Shown here: piece by piece, positions 17,194 through 26,340 of the stretch
How positions within the stretch are numbered: the stretch's first letter is position 1
How the letters are laid out: every line of letters starts with the position of its first letter
Assembly: GCA_965120375.1 (NCBI GenBank)
Contig: CBCPMW010000005.1
Coordinates: forward strand, 116,497-180,496
Direction of reading: 5' to 3'
DNA: 64,000 bases
Source of the DNA: CASPLG01 sp965120375
GTDB taxonomy: Bacteria > Bacillota > Clostridia > Oscillospirales > Acutalibacteraceae
The notes under the pieces: generated by a model
The model's database searches: none
Told to the model about the DNA's origin: nothing
What the model saw: only the letters and a program-made list of their open reading frames with translations
Translations under genes and position numbers: made by a program

Positions 17194-17880
17194 TTAATCT
17201 CTATAATCAATAATTTTTTGTATAACACCTATAATGTGCAAATTTTCTTTATATTTAAGAATTTCGCCGTGCTTTAGATTTCCCTTATTTTGATTCTCTA
17301 AATACTTAATCTGCTTTCTCATGTATACAATTGCCGCTTCATCAATATTTTCTTTTAATTTTCCAATATATGGGTACTCTATGCTAACCTTTTTCCCTTT
17401 TTGTTTATAAATTACACTAAAAACCGTATAAACTTTTCCTTTACAAATAACTGCTTTTTCCTCTTCTATTTCAAACCCAATTTCTAGAAGATTTCTTCTT
17501 AAATCTGATTCAGATGACATAGCTTGTAAAATAAACCTTTTGTCTTTTAACCATGGAGCACAAGAGATTATTCTAAAAATTAGATCTCCTCCCATCCCAG
17601 CTATCACTATTTCATCTACATCACAGGATCTTATCAAACTAAGACCATCTGAATTCAAAACTTTTATATTTTTTTCTAGTTTATACTTTTTTACGTTTTC
17701 CCCAGCTCTTTTAACCGGTAAAATATTTAAATCACTAGCAATTACATTTTCTGTTTTCCTACTGAGTACCAAATAAATCGGTAGATAAGCGTGGTCCGTT
17801 CCTATATCAGCTACTTTAGATCCATCAGTCACAAAATCAGCACAAAGTTTTAGACGTTTATCTAGCCTCATTTTCAGCAA
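17194..17880 (-). CDS. trmK: tRNA (adenine22-N1)-methyltransferase TrmK
   Basis: Class I AdoMet methyltransferase that makes m1A22 in tRNA. The family N-terminus MRLDKRLKLCADFV is followed by the AdoMet motif VADIGTDHAYLPI, then IVIAGMGGDLI and the ILQAMSSESDLRR segment. The 228-aa start is TTG at 17880, eight bases after AAGGAG; ATG at 17871 is too far from it but matches the usual N-terminus. Cotranscribed with the nif3-like gene. Confidence 0.92.
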   Translation of the reverse strand: MLKMRLDKRLKLCADFVTDGSKVADIGTDHAYLPIYLVLSRKTENVIASDLNILPVKRAGENVKKYKLEKNIKVLNSDGLSLIRSCDVDEIVIAGMGGDLIFRIISCAPWLKDKRFILQAMSSESDLRRNLLEIGFEIEEEKAVICKGKVYTVFSVIYKQKGKKVSIEYPYIGKLKENIDEAAIVYMRKQIKYLENQNKGNLKHGEILKYKENLHIIGVIQKIIDYRD

Positions 17881-18012
17881 TAATTTTTCTCCTTTTATTG
17901 TAATCTTGAAACAAAAAATATTTATAAAAATTTTCTAGTTTCAACCCACTGAAAACAATTTATATAATCTCAGAGTATAAAAACAATTTCATAAATCAAA
18001 TTTTAAGGTAAA

Positions 18013-18061
18013 TTTTAAAGTATTCGAAGGTTTAAAAAATGTCAACCAAAATACTTTAAAA
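18013..18061. repeat. 12-bp perfect inverted repeat
   Basis: TTTTAAAGTATT (18013-18024) and AATACTTTAAAA (18050-18061) are exact inverses around a 25-base loop. The minus-strand loop holds TTGACA, and the left arm supplies a -10-like TACTTT at 17-base spacing, so the element may be the trmK promoter, a terminator for the gene at 18076, or both. Confidence 0.5.
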
Positions 18062-18075
18062 ATGTCTCCCCTTCA

Positions 18076-18537
18076 CTAGTTTCCGATATATTCAGATGAA
18101 CTCACAGTTTGTCTAGCCTTTTTAAGCTCCGAAAGCCCTGCAGAAACAGAGTGCTCTACATCTCTCATTAGATTTTCGACATACTGGTTAGCTGCAAATT
18201 TTATTTCTTTTGACTCTAATTTTGCATCGGAAACCATTTTATTTGCGACAATTTGCGCATTTTTTACAATTTCGCTCTGATTTACCATAGTACGTATTCT
18301 ATCCTCAGACGCTTTTATCATTCTATCTGCTTCTTCTTTTGCATCCTCAATTATATTTGACCTTTCCTGGACGATATTTTTCGCTTGAATTACCTCTTTT
18401 GGCAGTTTAAGACGCAAATCCTCTAGGAGACACCTCAGTTCCTTAGAATCAACTATTATTTTGCCTCCTGATAAAGGTAAATTCCAAGAACTATCCAAAA
18501 TTTCATATAAATCATCTATTATTTTATCTATTCCCAT
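18076..18537 (-). CDS. Coiled-coil protein of unknown function (ATP synthase B/DivIVA-like)
   Basis: 153 aa from ATG 18537, with GAGGGG upstream. After a short N-terminal region, residues from about 40 to 145 are charged and heptad-like (AKNIVQERSNIIEDAKEEAD, ASEDRIRTMVNQSEIVKNA). Such proteins are annotated loosely as ATPase or V-type subunit H-like in Clostridia near rsmD/coaD. No transmembrane segment or catalytic motif is visible. It follows rsmD closely, suggesting one transcript. Confidence 0.7.
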   Translation of the reverse strand: MGIDKIIDDLYEILDSSWNLPLSGGKIIVDSKELRCLLEDLRLKLPKEVIQAKNIVQERSNIIEDAKEEADRMIKASEDRIRTMVNQSEIVKNAQIVANKMVSDAKLESKEIKFAANQYVENLMRDVEHSVSAGLSELKKARQTVSSSEYIGN

Positions 18538-18576
18538 TGTAAATTTACCCCTCACATTTTTAATATTTATAATCTT

Positions 18577-19128
18577 TCAATCTCTCAGTTTATAAACACC
18601 TATAACCGTCCGACCATATTTATAGCTTTTTTTCAAATCAAATTTTCCAATGCTTTCCCTTGTTTTGTTTCTTGAATCTGTCTCGGTAACAATCAATCCA
18701 TCCTCATCCATCACCTCGTCAACACTTTCTGAAATCTCTTCAAAAAAATCAGAATCATAAGGCGGATCAAGAAACACTATATCAAGCTTACAACCAAACC
18801 TACTAGAAAATCCTGATAGAAATTTCAGTGCATCTTCTGAAAACAAACTTACTTCAAATTTACCCTCCAGCTTACCGATATTCTTTCTTATAATCTTTTG
18901 AGCTTTAGGATTGTTTTCAACTATAAAAACTTCTTCCGCTCCTCTGCTTGCCGCTTCTATCCCAATTTGGCCAGAACCACCAAACAAATCTAAAAATCTT
19001 TTACCAGAAATCTGAAATTGCAAAATATTAAAAATAGACTCTTTTACTCTGTCTGTTGTAGGTCTAATGCCATCCTCTGACACTGTCTCCAGCCTTAAAC
19101 CTCTTAAAGCTCCGGAAACAACTCTCAT
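18577..19128 (-). CDS. rsmD: 16S rRNA m2G966 methyltransferase RsmD
   Basis: AdoMet-dependent N2-guanine methyltransferase of small-subunit rRNA. The pattern MRVVSGALRGLRL, RPTTDRVKESIFNIL, FLDLFGGSGQIGIEAASRGA and the catalytic DPPY in VFLDPPYDSDF are diagnostic. I start at ATG 19128 (183 aa), since GGGG lies at workable distance; an ATG three codons upstream is too close to it. Confidence 0.95.
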   Translation of the reverse strand: MRVVSGALRGLRLETVSEDGIRPTTDRVKESIFNILQFQISGKRFLDLFGGSGQIGIEAASRGAEEVFIVENNPKAQKIIRKNIGKLEGKFEVSLFSEDALKFLSGFSSRFGCKLDIVFLDPPYDSDFFEEISESVDEVMDEDGLIVTETDSRNKTRESIGKFDLKKSYKYGRTVIGVYKLRD

Positions 19129-19337
19129 AAAAAACATTTCCCCTTACACAGAAAATAAAATAACCTACCCCAATCTAGAATTCTACCACATCTCTATTTC
19201 TACATAAATAGAGTATCTAAAAATTTAATCATTTTTTTGCGCTTTTTTTTTAAAATTTTAACGTTTATCAGTCAATCTTCCACAAATTTAGCAATTTTAA
19301 TTTTGCCTCTTACAGATTCTAAAAGCCAAATTCAAAA

Positions 19338-19364
19338 ACTTTTTAGACACAATCTAAAAACGTT
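19338..19364 (-). terminator. Intrinsic terminator after the cyclophilin gene
   Basis: Minus-strand RNA AACGUUUUUAGA and UCUAAAAAGUU pair around UUGUG (8 strong pairs plus an imperfect base), followed by UUUUG. It lies about 40 bases past the stop at 19404. Confidence 0.6.
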
Positions 19365-19403
19365 CAACTTCATTTTATGTATCTTCCTTAAAGGAAAATT
19401 CTG

Positions 19404-20195
19404 CTAAATACTGTAGTTTTCTATCGAAATATACTCAATTTTTACATCTTTCAATGGCTTATCATTTTCGTCAGTTTCTACTTTAGATATATTTTCAACT
19501 ACATCTAAACCTTCAAAAACTTGTCCAAAAACAGTATGTCCTCTTCCTTGAGTGTTGTAATATCCATCAAGATGAATATTTCCCCCATATCTTTCATACA
19601 AATTTTTTACTTCATCTGTAACTTTTGACATATCTACAGTTGAACCATACCTAGCACTAAACAATTCTGGATTTTTTAAATAAACTTCGTACGCTCTGTT
19701 TAAATTATCCCATCCGTGAAAAGATTCTGGATTTTGATGATTTATAAAAAACTGGCTTCCGTTGGTATTTGGTCCACTGTTCGCCATTGCTAGAGCCCCT
19801 GTTATATTTAAAAGATTACTTGAAAACTCGTCTTCAAAACTCTCTCCCCAAATGCTTTCTCCACCTCTGCCAGAACCTTCAGGGTCTCCACCTTGTATCA
19901 TAAAATCTTCTATAATTCTATGAAATCGGATCCCATTGTAGTACCCATTTCTTGAGAGAGTCTTAAAATTTTCTACAGCTTTCGGTGCTGCATCTGGAAA
20001 AAACCTAATTTTAAAACTTCCAAAATTTGTATTTATATTTGCTATCTCCTCACCTTCAGACGGCATATTAAGCTGATAACCTACATGATTTGTTGTATCC
20101 ATTTCTACATTTTCCCCTTTCTTACATCCCATTGTTAGTGAAGTTAGTCCGAATAACAGCGCCAAACAAAACCTGTTTATCTTATTTATTTTCAT
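19404..20195 (-). CDS. Cyclophilin-type peptidyl-prolyl isomerase lipoprotein
   Basis: 263 aa. The N-terminus MKINKINRFCLALLFGLTSL ends in the lipobox LTMGC, so the protein is predicted to be lipid-anchored outside the membrane. The cyclophilin domain shows NFKTLSRNGYYNGIRFHRII, DFMIQGGDPEGSGRGGES, ALAMANSGPNTNGSQFFI and GHTVFGQVFEGLDVV. About 40 extra residues are inserted before the GHTVFG motif. Likely an extracytoplasmic folding factor. Confidence 0.94.
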   Translation of the reverse strand: MKINKINRFCLALLFGLTSLTMGCKKGENVEMDTTNHVGYQLNMPSEGEEIANINTNFGSFKIRFFPDAAPKAVENFKTLSRNGYYNGIRFHRIIEDFMIQGGDPEGSGRGGESIWGESFEDEFSSNLLNITGALAMANSGPNTNGSQFFINHQNPESFHGWDNLNRAYEVYLKNPELFSARYGSTVDMSKVTDEVKNLYERYGGNIHLDGYYNTQGRGHTVFGQVFEGLDVVENISKVETDENDKPLKDVKIEYISIENYSI

Positions 20196-20276
20196 AAAAT
20201 CACTACCTAAAACATATTTCTACAGCCATTATATTACATAAAAACCCTTTAATCAACTTTTCCAAAAAAGTAAAAT

Positions 20277-22259
20277 CTAATCTAAATAAGTTTCCTGGAA
20301 TTCTTCCTCTTTCATAACTTTTATCCCTAAATTATAAGCTTTACTGAGTTTACTTCCTGGATTTTCACCAACTAAAACAAAAAAAACTTTTTTTGAAACT
20401 GACGAAACTACTTTTCCTCCTAGATTTTCTATTATGTTTGTTATCTCCGCTCTTGTGAACCTGTTTAAACTTCCTGTAACAATAATTGATTTCCCGGATA
20501 ATTTACCGCTACCCAAACTTTCAGTAAAATTTACATTTACACCAAAACTTTTTAATTCATCTATAAGTTTTTTAGCCTGAGGAAATGAAAAATATGATTT
20601 TACACTCTCGCCAATAACATCTCCGACACCATCGATTGAAGAAATTTCCTCAACTGAAGCATTTTGCAAGTTTTCAATATCTTTAAATTTTTCTGCAATG
20701 AGTTTTGATGCCGTTTTCCCTACATTCCTTATTCCTAAAGCAAAAATAAGGTGCTGAAGACCTCTATTTTTTGAATTTTCAATTGCATTTAAGAGATTTT
20801 CAGCTGACTTTTCACCCATGCGATCCAAACATGAAATATTTTCAGCTTTTAGTTTGTATAAATCAGCTGGAGAAGATACTTTTCCGCTTTTTATGAGCAT
20901 CTCTGTAACTGCTTCTCCCATTCCTGTAATATCCATAGCATCTCTTGAGGCAAAATGAATAATATTTCTTATAAGTTGAGCTGGACACGATATATTATTA
21001 CATCTTAAGGCGACTTCTCCATCCTTTCTTTCTACTTCAGAACCACACGACGGACAAAATTTTGGCATACTAAAATCTTTTGAATGTACACTGCGCTCTT
21101 TTACACGTACAACTTCTGGAATAATTTCTCCGGCTTTTCTAAGAACTACTTTATCCCCTATTTTTATATTTTTTTGTTTTATAAAATCTTCATTATGAAG
21201 AGATGCTCTCTTTACTATTGTTCCAGATAAAAAAACAGGATGGAATATTGCAATTGGAGTTAAAACTCCTGTTCTACCAACATTTATTTCTATATCAATA
21301 AGTTCTGTTACTTTTTCTTCTGCTGGATACTTAAATGCTTCAGCCCATCTTGGAAATTTAGAAGTACTTCCCAAAACTTCTCTTTGTTCAAACGAATCAA
21401 CTTTTACAACTGCTCCGTCAATTTGAAAATCAAAATCACTTTTTATTCTTTCTATTTTTTCTATTTGATCCAGCACTTCTTCTATAGTCTTGCAGTATTT
21501 GTAAAAAGGAACAACTGGAAACCCTAATTTTTTTAAATAGTCAAGAGCTTCTTTATGACTTACAATCCTTCTTCCTTCTATTGCTTGAATATTAAAAATC
21601 AAAATACTCAGATCTCTTTGAGCTGTAATTTTCGAATCTTTTTGTCTGAGTGATCCCGCTGCTGCATTTCTTGGGTTCTTAAAAGTTTTTTCGCCTAAAG
21701 ATTCCTGTTTTTTAACTAAATTAGCAAAAGACTTCTTTGGCATATAAACTTCTCCTCTAACTTCTAAAAAACCAATTTTTTCTGGAAGTCTCACTGGTAT
21801 AGATTTTATGGTAAGGAGGTTTTCTGTTATGTCTTCTCCAACTAGTCCATCCCCACGCGTTGATCCTCTTAAAAATTTTCCATTTTCATATTCAAGAGAT
21901 ACAGAAAGTCCATCTATTTTCGGCTCTACAATGTAATTTACACTTTCTAGTGTGCCTTTTACTCTCAAATCAAAAGCAATCATTTCCTCTTTGGAAAATG
22001 AATCATGTAAGCTTTCCATTTTAACTTTATGATTCACAGGCGAAAATTTCTTAGATGCTAGTCCACCTATTTTCCTTGTTGGGGAATCTTCTGTCTGAAT
22101 TTCAGGAAATTTTTCTTCAAGTTCTTCAAGTTCTTTTAAAATTTTATCATACTCGTTGTCATCAATTTCTGGATCATCTTCTTCATAATACTTTTTATTG
22201 TGGTACTCTAAAATTTCTCTGTATTTAGTCGCAGTTTTCTTTGCTTCCTCTAAAGTCAT
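20277..22259 (-). CDS. ligA: NAD-dependent DNA ligase LigA
   Basis: Joins nicks in replication and repair. Starting at ATG 22259 (GGAG five bases upstream) gives 660 aa, normal for the family. In order: Ia domain (YHNKKYYEEDDPEIDDNEYD), adenylation domain with catalytic Lys in VEPKIDGLSVS, OB fold, four-Cys zinc finger (CPSCG...CNNISCP), helix-hairpin-helix repeats and a C-terminal BRCT domain (LSGKSIIVTGSLNRFTR). The frame runs ten codons upstream of this start without support. Confidence 0.97.
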   Translation of the reverse strand: MTLEEAKKTATKYREILEYHNKKYYEEDDPEIDDNEYDKILKELEELEEKFPEIQTEDSPTRKIGGLASKKFSPVNHKVKMESLHDSFSKEEMIAFDLRVKGTLESVNYIVEPKIDGLSVSLEYENGKFLRGSTRGDGLVGEDITENLLTIKSIPVRLPEKIGFLEVRGEVYMPKKSFANLVKKQESLGEKTFKNPRNAAAGSLRQKDSKITAQRDLSILIFNIQAIEGRRIVSHKEALDYLKKLGFPVVPFYKYCKTIEEVLDQIEKIERIKSDFDFQIDGAVVKVDSFEQREVLGSTSKFPRWAEAFKYPAEEKVTELIDIEINVGRTGVLTPIAIFHPVFLSGTIVKRASLHNEDFIKQKNIKIGDKVVLRKAGEIIPEVVRVKERSVHSKDFSMPKFCPSCGSEVERKDGEVALRCNNISCPAQLIRNIIHFASRDAMDITGMGEAVTEMLIKSGKVSSPADLYKLKAENISCLDRMGEKSAENLLNAIENSKNRGLQHLIFALGIRNVGKTASKLIAEKFKDIENLQNASVEEISSIDGVGDVIGESVKSYFSFPQAKKLIDELKSFGVNVNFTESLGSGKLSGKSIIVTGSLNRFTRAEITNIIENLGGKVVSSVSKKVFFVLVGENPGSKLSKAYNLGIKVMKEEEFQETYLD

Positions 22260-22336
22260 AACGCTCCACGTCCCATTAATTTTTCTCAATATGGCAAAAT
22301 AGATTATACAAGTTTAATTTTTAACTTTCAACAATT

Positions 22337-22990
22337 TTACTCGCCAGCTTTTTCAAGTTCAAGAGCTTTTAAAACTTCATCTTTTCCGCAAACTGAATAG
22401 ACATTCGGCACCTCTCCTACTATTATAGTTTCGGCTATATTCATATTCGTATCAACAATTGTAGTTGTGGGATAAAGTGGTAAAAGAGCACCAACTATAA
22501 CATGTATGTTAAGATAGATTTGATGTTTCGTCTGATTTATACCCGCGTCACTAAACTTACTCTCAAATTCAGTAGAAACACTTCCTGATACAGATAATCT
22601 AAGAGGAACAGATGGTCCTAAACCACTAAAAAATTCTGCTCCTAAAAGTGTTCCTACTGGTAAATATACAATACTCACTTCTGAATCTAAAAGTTTTTTT
22701 TGCACTGCAATACTTATTCTTGCCTTTAGTTCATTTACAAGTCTAGAGTCAACAGTTAAAGCCAAAATTTTTCCCGATTCAGATCTCTCGATTGTAACTA
22801 AATCAGAGTATTTTAAATGACAATCGTTTAACTCTTTAATCACAGCTTCATTTATTGCACGTGTTGAAATAATATTCGCTTTGTTTTCAACTACAGTTTT
22901 TATTATTGGCCTTAATCTATAATCTACTACGAAAAAGAATGTAAAAACGGAAATTATAGTGAAAAACATTCTCTTTTTTAACTTTTCCAC
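22337..22990 (-). CDS. yunB: Sporulation protein YunB
   Basis: 217-aa YunB-family protein with one N-terminal membrane segment (about 8-26). Family motifs: ATRAINEAV-like STRAINEAVIKEL, PVGTLLGAEFFSGLGP and GALLPLYPTTTIVDTNM near the C-terminus. In Bacillus it is expressed in the mother cell and needed for efficient sporulation. The start is uncertain: GTG at 22990 or ATG seven codons later; neither has a strong ribosome binding site. Confidence 0.92.
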   Translation of the reverse strand: MEKLKKRMFFTIISVFTFFFVVDYRLRPIIKTVVENKANIISTRAINEAVIKELNDCHLKYSDLVTIERSESGKILALTVDSRLVNELKARISIAVQKKLLDSEVSIVYLPVGTLLGAEFFSGLGPSVPLRLSVSGSVSTEFESKFSDAGINQTKHQIYLNIHVIVGALLPLYPTTTIVDTNMNIAETIIVGEVPNVYSVCGKDEVLKALELEKAGE

Positions 22991-23063
22991 TAAAAACTTA
23001 TTTATTTTGGCTGCCCCTCTCTACTTTTTTTCAGTATATACAAAAAAATGTAAAAAGGTTCTG

Positions 23064-23098
23064 TAGAAAAACAGGCCCTAAACTTTAAGTTCGGACCT
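23064..23098 (-). terminator. Intrinsic terminator after mecA
   Basis: Minus-strand RNA AGGUCC/GGGCCU with an inner AACU/AGUU stem, followed by GUUUUUC, 20 bases past the mecA stop. Confidence 0.75.
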
Positions 23099-23117
23099 AT
23101 TTTACTAATTTAAATAT

Positions 23118-23696
23118 TTACTTTTTTATAACTTTCTTTCTATGTATTTGTTTTCCAAATTCGATCAAATGTGAACCTAGAATTTTACATTGTTTCATTT
23201 TAGTTCCGTACTCATCTAGCGCTGCAAGTGTGGCTTTGTCTATGTATCCCGGTCTTGGATAAATCAAAATAAAATATTTACCCTTAAAACTAAAAATCAA
23301 ATCCGGCCTTACAGAATCTTCTGCCACAGTTTCAAGTTTCTTACACATATCCAAAAGGTTATCAAGAGTATCGAACCTATATATATAAGGGTCGCGCTCT
23401 TTAAGATAACTCGGTACCAAACTTTTCTCTGAATCAGTTTTTTTCATCTCTATCTCAGGAAACAGTGTAAAAATGATTACACATCCGGAACCTTGAGGCA
23501 TAGTTTCAATTGAAAGTCTACAGTCGTCGACAGAAAACCCTGTTTTAAACTTTGCTAAAGCTAAAAGCTTAGCAACTAACAACTTAAACTTATGATTTTT
23601 CCAAGAAACTTTATCATATGTCAACTCTAGAGAGCTCATATCTTGCTCTTCTAGCATTATCATCAATTTTTTTTCATCTATTCTTTCTATAATCAA
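23118..23696 (-). CDS. mecA: MecA-family adaptor protein
   Basis: MecA adaptors deliver substrates (such as ComK in Bacillus) to ClpCP. The N-terminal MIIERIDEKKLMIMLEEQDM and the C-terminal LDNLLDMCKKLE...SFKGKYFILIYP segments match the family. The 192-aa length is normal. Translation probably starts at TTG 23696, eight bases after AAGGGG. No comK-type gene is visible, so the substrate is unknown. Confidence 0.87.
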   Translation of the reverse strand: MIIERIDEKKLMIMLEEQDMSSLELTYDKVSWKNHKFKLLVAKLLALAKFKTGFSVDDCRLSIETMPQGSGCVIIFTLFPEIEMKKTDSEKSLVPSYLKERDPYIYRFDTLDNLLDMCKKLETVAEDSVRPDLIFSFKGKYFILIYPRPGYIDKATLAALDEYGTKMKQCKILGSHLIEFGKQIHRKKVIKK

Positions 23697-23837
23697 AGCG
23701 TATCACCCCTTCAAAACAAGTCTATCCCAACCCCCTATGGATATGATACTACATTTTTATATATTTTGCAAGAGGTAATTTGATTTTTGCATAAAATTAA
23801 GAAAAATTTTTTCTAGTATATATATATAATTCACATA

Positions 23838-25178
23838 TTATCCATTATTTACAATATTTACTATAGCAGCCCAAGTAAGCGGTCCAACTGAACCGTTAAC
23901 CGGTAAACTGTTTTGTGTTTGAACTACCTTTACTGCATTTTCAGTTTGGTCATCAAAAACCCCCGTAACTTCAACCGAGGGAATTCTTGGATCTTTTTGT
24001 GACGCTTGTTGCAAAAGTCTTTGAAGAGTTGATATGTCATCGCCGGAAGAACCAGGAGTTAATATTATACCGGGATATATTTTTTCACTTTCTGATACGT
24101 ATTGTTGCTTTAAAGTCTGAATAGCTAAATTGTACACTTCTAAAATTTTATTCCAAGTTTCCCTGTTTATCTGTCCAGTCGGCTCTAAACCGTATTTTTC
24201 TTGAAATGCAATAACTGAATTTTTCATATTTTGGTCAAATACTCCACTTAAAGATACCTGTGGAATCTGTGGATCAGTAAACGAGATTAATGCTAAATAG
24301 TACTGTGCAAAAGCAACATCAGTACCAGTATCCCCCTCACTTAGTACAGAAGAATACATAGGCGCTACTTCTTCCGGTGAAAGTCCTTCTGAAGATAGTT
24401 CTGCAAGCTGTTTTACACTGCTGTATATAAACTTAATCTTATACCAGGTTGCCTTTCCAACTATTCCATCAACTGCTAAATTAAAAATCTGCTGAAATTT
24501 TTTTACAGCTTCTTCAGTTTGTTTATTAAAAATGCCGTCTGTTACCTCAATTTTTGGAATTGCTGGATAATTGTCGCTTATCCTGTTTAATTGCCTTTGC
24601 ACTGTTCTTACATCTTCGCCTGCACTCCCTAATCTTAACAAAACTCCAGGATAAGATGGAACATTATCGCTGATTGGAGCGTTATAAACTATATTTATAT
24701 CATCTCCGTAATAATACTGAAGTATCTGATAAGGAACTAAACCCTGATTCGCAAGATCCACACTTCCCCACTGAGATAAACCATCGCACGTCACAGTTGT
24801 ACCACTACAATACTGAGTAAAATACGGCTCTACTCTACCTTGTTTTACTATATAATCGTTAAACAGTTCGTCGGCAAGTATAACAATATTTTCAAAAAGA
24901 TCATGATTTTTAGTATATTTCTGATCATACGCTGTCGAACTAGTAATGTCAAAATCATATCCACGACTTCTATACCATTCCGTGTATATTCTGTTTAAGG
25001 CAAATGTAACTTGCGCTAATATATTTGCCCTAAGTGCACTTTCCGGCCATGTAGGATAAATTTCACTTGATGCAACATTTTTTACATAGTCTACAAAAGG
25101 TATTGTTATGTTTTCAGCTGCTTGGTCAGGAGCTCCTAAGTGTACTGTTATATATTCTGGAATAATTGGAGTTGGCAT
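23838..25178 (-). CDS. SpoIID-like protein with three peptidoglycan-binding repeats
   Basis: 446 aa, no signal peptide. The N-terminal half (to about 170) has a SpoIID-like region: VDYVKNVASSEIYPTWPESA, ANILAQVTFALNRIYTEWY, and CSGTTVTCDGLSQWGS. Three PG_binding_1 repeats follow at about 185-255, 275-345 and 365-440; the third reads LTPGSSGDDISTLQRLL, VTGVFDDQTENAVK and GPLTWAAI. Clostridial spore formers carry such proteins, often named spore cortex-lytic; lack of a leader fits synthesis inside the mother cell or forespore. The protein encoded next (25213-25770) is probably a partner. Confidence 0.88.
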   Translation of the reverse strand: MPTPIIPEYITVHLGAPDQAAENITIPFVDYVKNVASSEIYPTWPESALRANILAQVTFALNRIYTEWYRSRGYDFDITSSTAYDQKYTKNHDLFENIVILADELFNDYIVKQGRVEPYFTQYCSGTTVTCDGLSQWGSVDLANQGLVPYQILQYYYGDDINIVYNAPISDNVPSYPGVLLRLGSAGEDVRTVQRQLNRISDNYPAIPKIEVTDGIFNKQTEEAVKKFQQIFNLAVDGIVGKATWYKIKFIYSSVKQLAELSSEGLSPEEVAPMYSSVLSEGDTGTDVAFAQYYLALISFTDPQIPQVSLSGVFDQNMKNSVIAFQEKYGLEPTGQINRETWNKILEVYNLAIQTLKQQYVSESEKIYPGIILTPGSSGDDISTLQRLLQQASQKDPRIPSVEVTGVFDDQTENAVKVVQTQNSLPVNGSVGPLTWAAIVNIVNNG

Positions 25179-25212
25179 AAAATATCATCTCACTTTCTAT
25201 ATTTTTTAAGTT

Positions 25213-25770
25213 TTATTCTGGGATAACTTGTACCGGCTGAATAGTTTTTACACCTTGAAAAATTTGAATTTTTTCGGCATTTTCCGTTTTGTAACCTTCG
25301 AATGAAGAATAAAAATCGTAATTTGCATACGAAAGTATATCTGACGGTTGTTCAGAAAGTGCTTTTTCTGGGGCCGGAAGCTCAATGTTATCAACTATCC
25401 CACTTTCATCAGTAATACCTTCAAAAAAAACGTGCGTTCCGTCACTAAAAATTTTACTTATAACTACACTTACTCCACTTACTGGAACTGCTTGCCTTGC
25501 CGCGAAAGCTTGAACTTTTAAGTAACCAAATTGTTTATTTTTTGATAAAAAATTTTGGTATGTCTCGCTAGATGATTCGTCAACAGACATACCCGCAGAA
25601 TAAGGTGATCCGTCCTGGGGTAAAGAATCTTTATTTTCAGTAGAATCTAAATTTCCTTGACTTTGACTGTCAAAATTTTCTATCTCTGCAGCATTTACCT
25701 TAAGGCCTGCCATTTTCATAAGTTCATCCTTATACTTTTCAACCATAATCTTAAAATCATTTTTATCCAT
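25213..25770 (-). CDS. Protein with carboxypeptidase-regulatory-like beta-sandwich
   Basis: 185 aa. Residues 1-75 are polar, acidic and probably disordered (SQSQGNLDSTENK). From about 80 the sequence FGYLKVQAFAARQAVPVSGV, GTHVFFEGITDESGIVDNI and LPAP reads like a carboxypeptidase D regulatory-like/Cna-B sandwich domain. No signal peptide is visible. It lies 34 bases upstream of the SpoIID-like gene in the same direction, so the two are probably co-expressed in sporulation. Function unknown. Confidence 0.7.
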   Translation of the reverse strand: MDKNDFKIMVEKYKDELMKMAGLKVNAAEIENFDSQSQGNLDSTENKDSLPQDGSPYSAGMSVDESSSETYQNFLSKNKQFGYLKVQAFAARQAVPVSGVSVVISKIFSDGTHVFFEGITDESGIVDNIELPAPEKALSEQPSDILSYANYDFYSSFEGYKTENAEKIQIFQGVKTIQPVQVIPE

Positions 25771-25904
25771 TAAACAACCTCCATAATCCCTAATATATTC
25801 TCAATAATATTAATTTTTTATCTAGAAAATGATTGAATAGTTTATATTTGATTTTAAAGTGCATAATAAGGGTATAAATTCTATATAGGTAAAGGGAATA
25901 AAAA

Positions 25905-26339
25905 ATGTGTATCATAAAACCATCAAAACGATATTTATCTGTAAAAAATAATCTATATTCTCTCTTCTTTTTGCTATTTTTTTTACTTTGTTCTTTTTCA
26001 CTAAAAAATTTTAAGTTTATCCTAGTACCTTTAAGTTTATTTCTAATTTTAGGATATGTTTTTATAATTTTCATATATAAACCTATAAAATTTAAAAACA
26101 CAAATTATAAGATAAAAAAAGCTTCAATTTTGATTGAAACTGGTTTCTTATTTTTTTATAAAATTTATATCCCATACAAAGCAGTAAAATATATAGAGAA
26201 AAAATCTAACATATTGCAGAAAATCTTGGATGTAAAAACCATAAATTTATATACTACATGCAATAAAACATCCCTAAAAAATTTGGATGATAATGACGCA
26301 AAGATTATACAAATAAAACTTTTTCACAGGTTAAGTTAA
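25905..26339 (+). CDS. Bacterial PH-domain membrane protein (YdbS-like)
   Basis: 144 aa with two N-terminal membrane segments (about 16-58) followed by a bPH2-type domain starting near NYKIKKASILIETGFLFFYK and IPYKAVKYIEKKSNILQKIL. It precedes a large three-domain partner by one base, reproducing the ydbS-ydbT pair. In Bacillus that pair affects resistance to the antibacterial peptide amylolysin. AAAGGG precedes the ATG. Confidence 0.75.
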   Translation: MCIIKPSKRYLSVKNNLYSLFFLLFFLLCSFSLKNFKFILVPLSLFLILGYVFIIFIYKPIKFKNTNYKIKKASILIETGFLFFYKIYIPYKAVKYIEKKSNILQKILDVKTINLYTTCNKTSLKNLDDNDAKIIQIKLFHRLS

Positions 26340-26340
26340 A

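Noticed and set aside
19192..19213. CTCTATTT/AAATAGAG inverted repeat upstream of rsmD
   Set aside because: Stem is AT-rich and lacks a U-run or clear operator context; could be chance in this composition.
25790..26101. 103-codon minus-strand frame
   Set aside because: Antisense to the YdbS-like gene and without a ribosome binding site.
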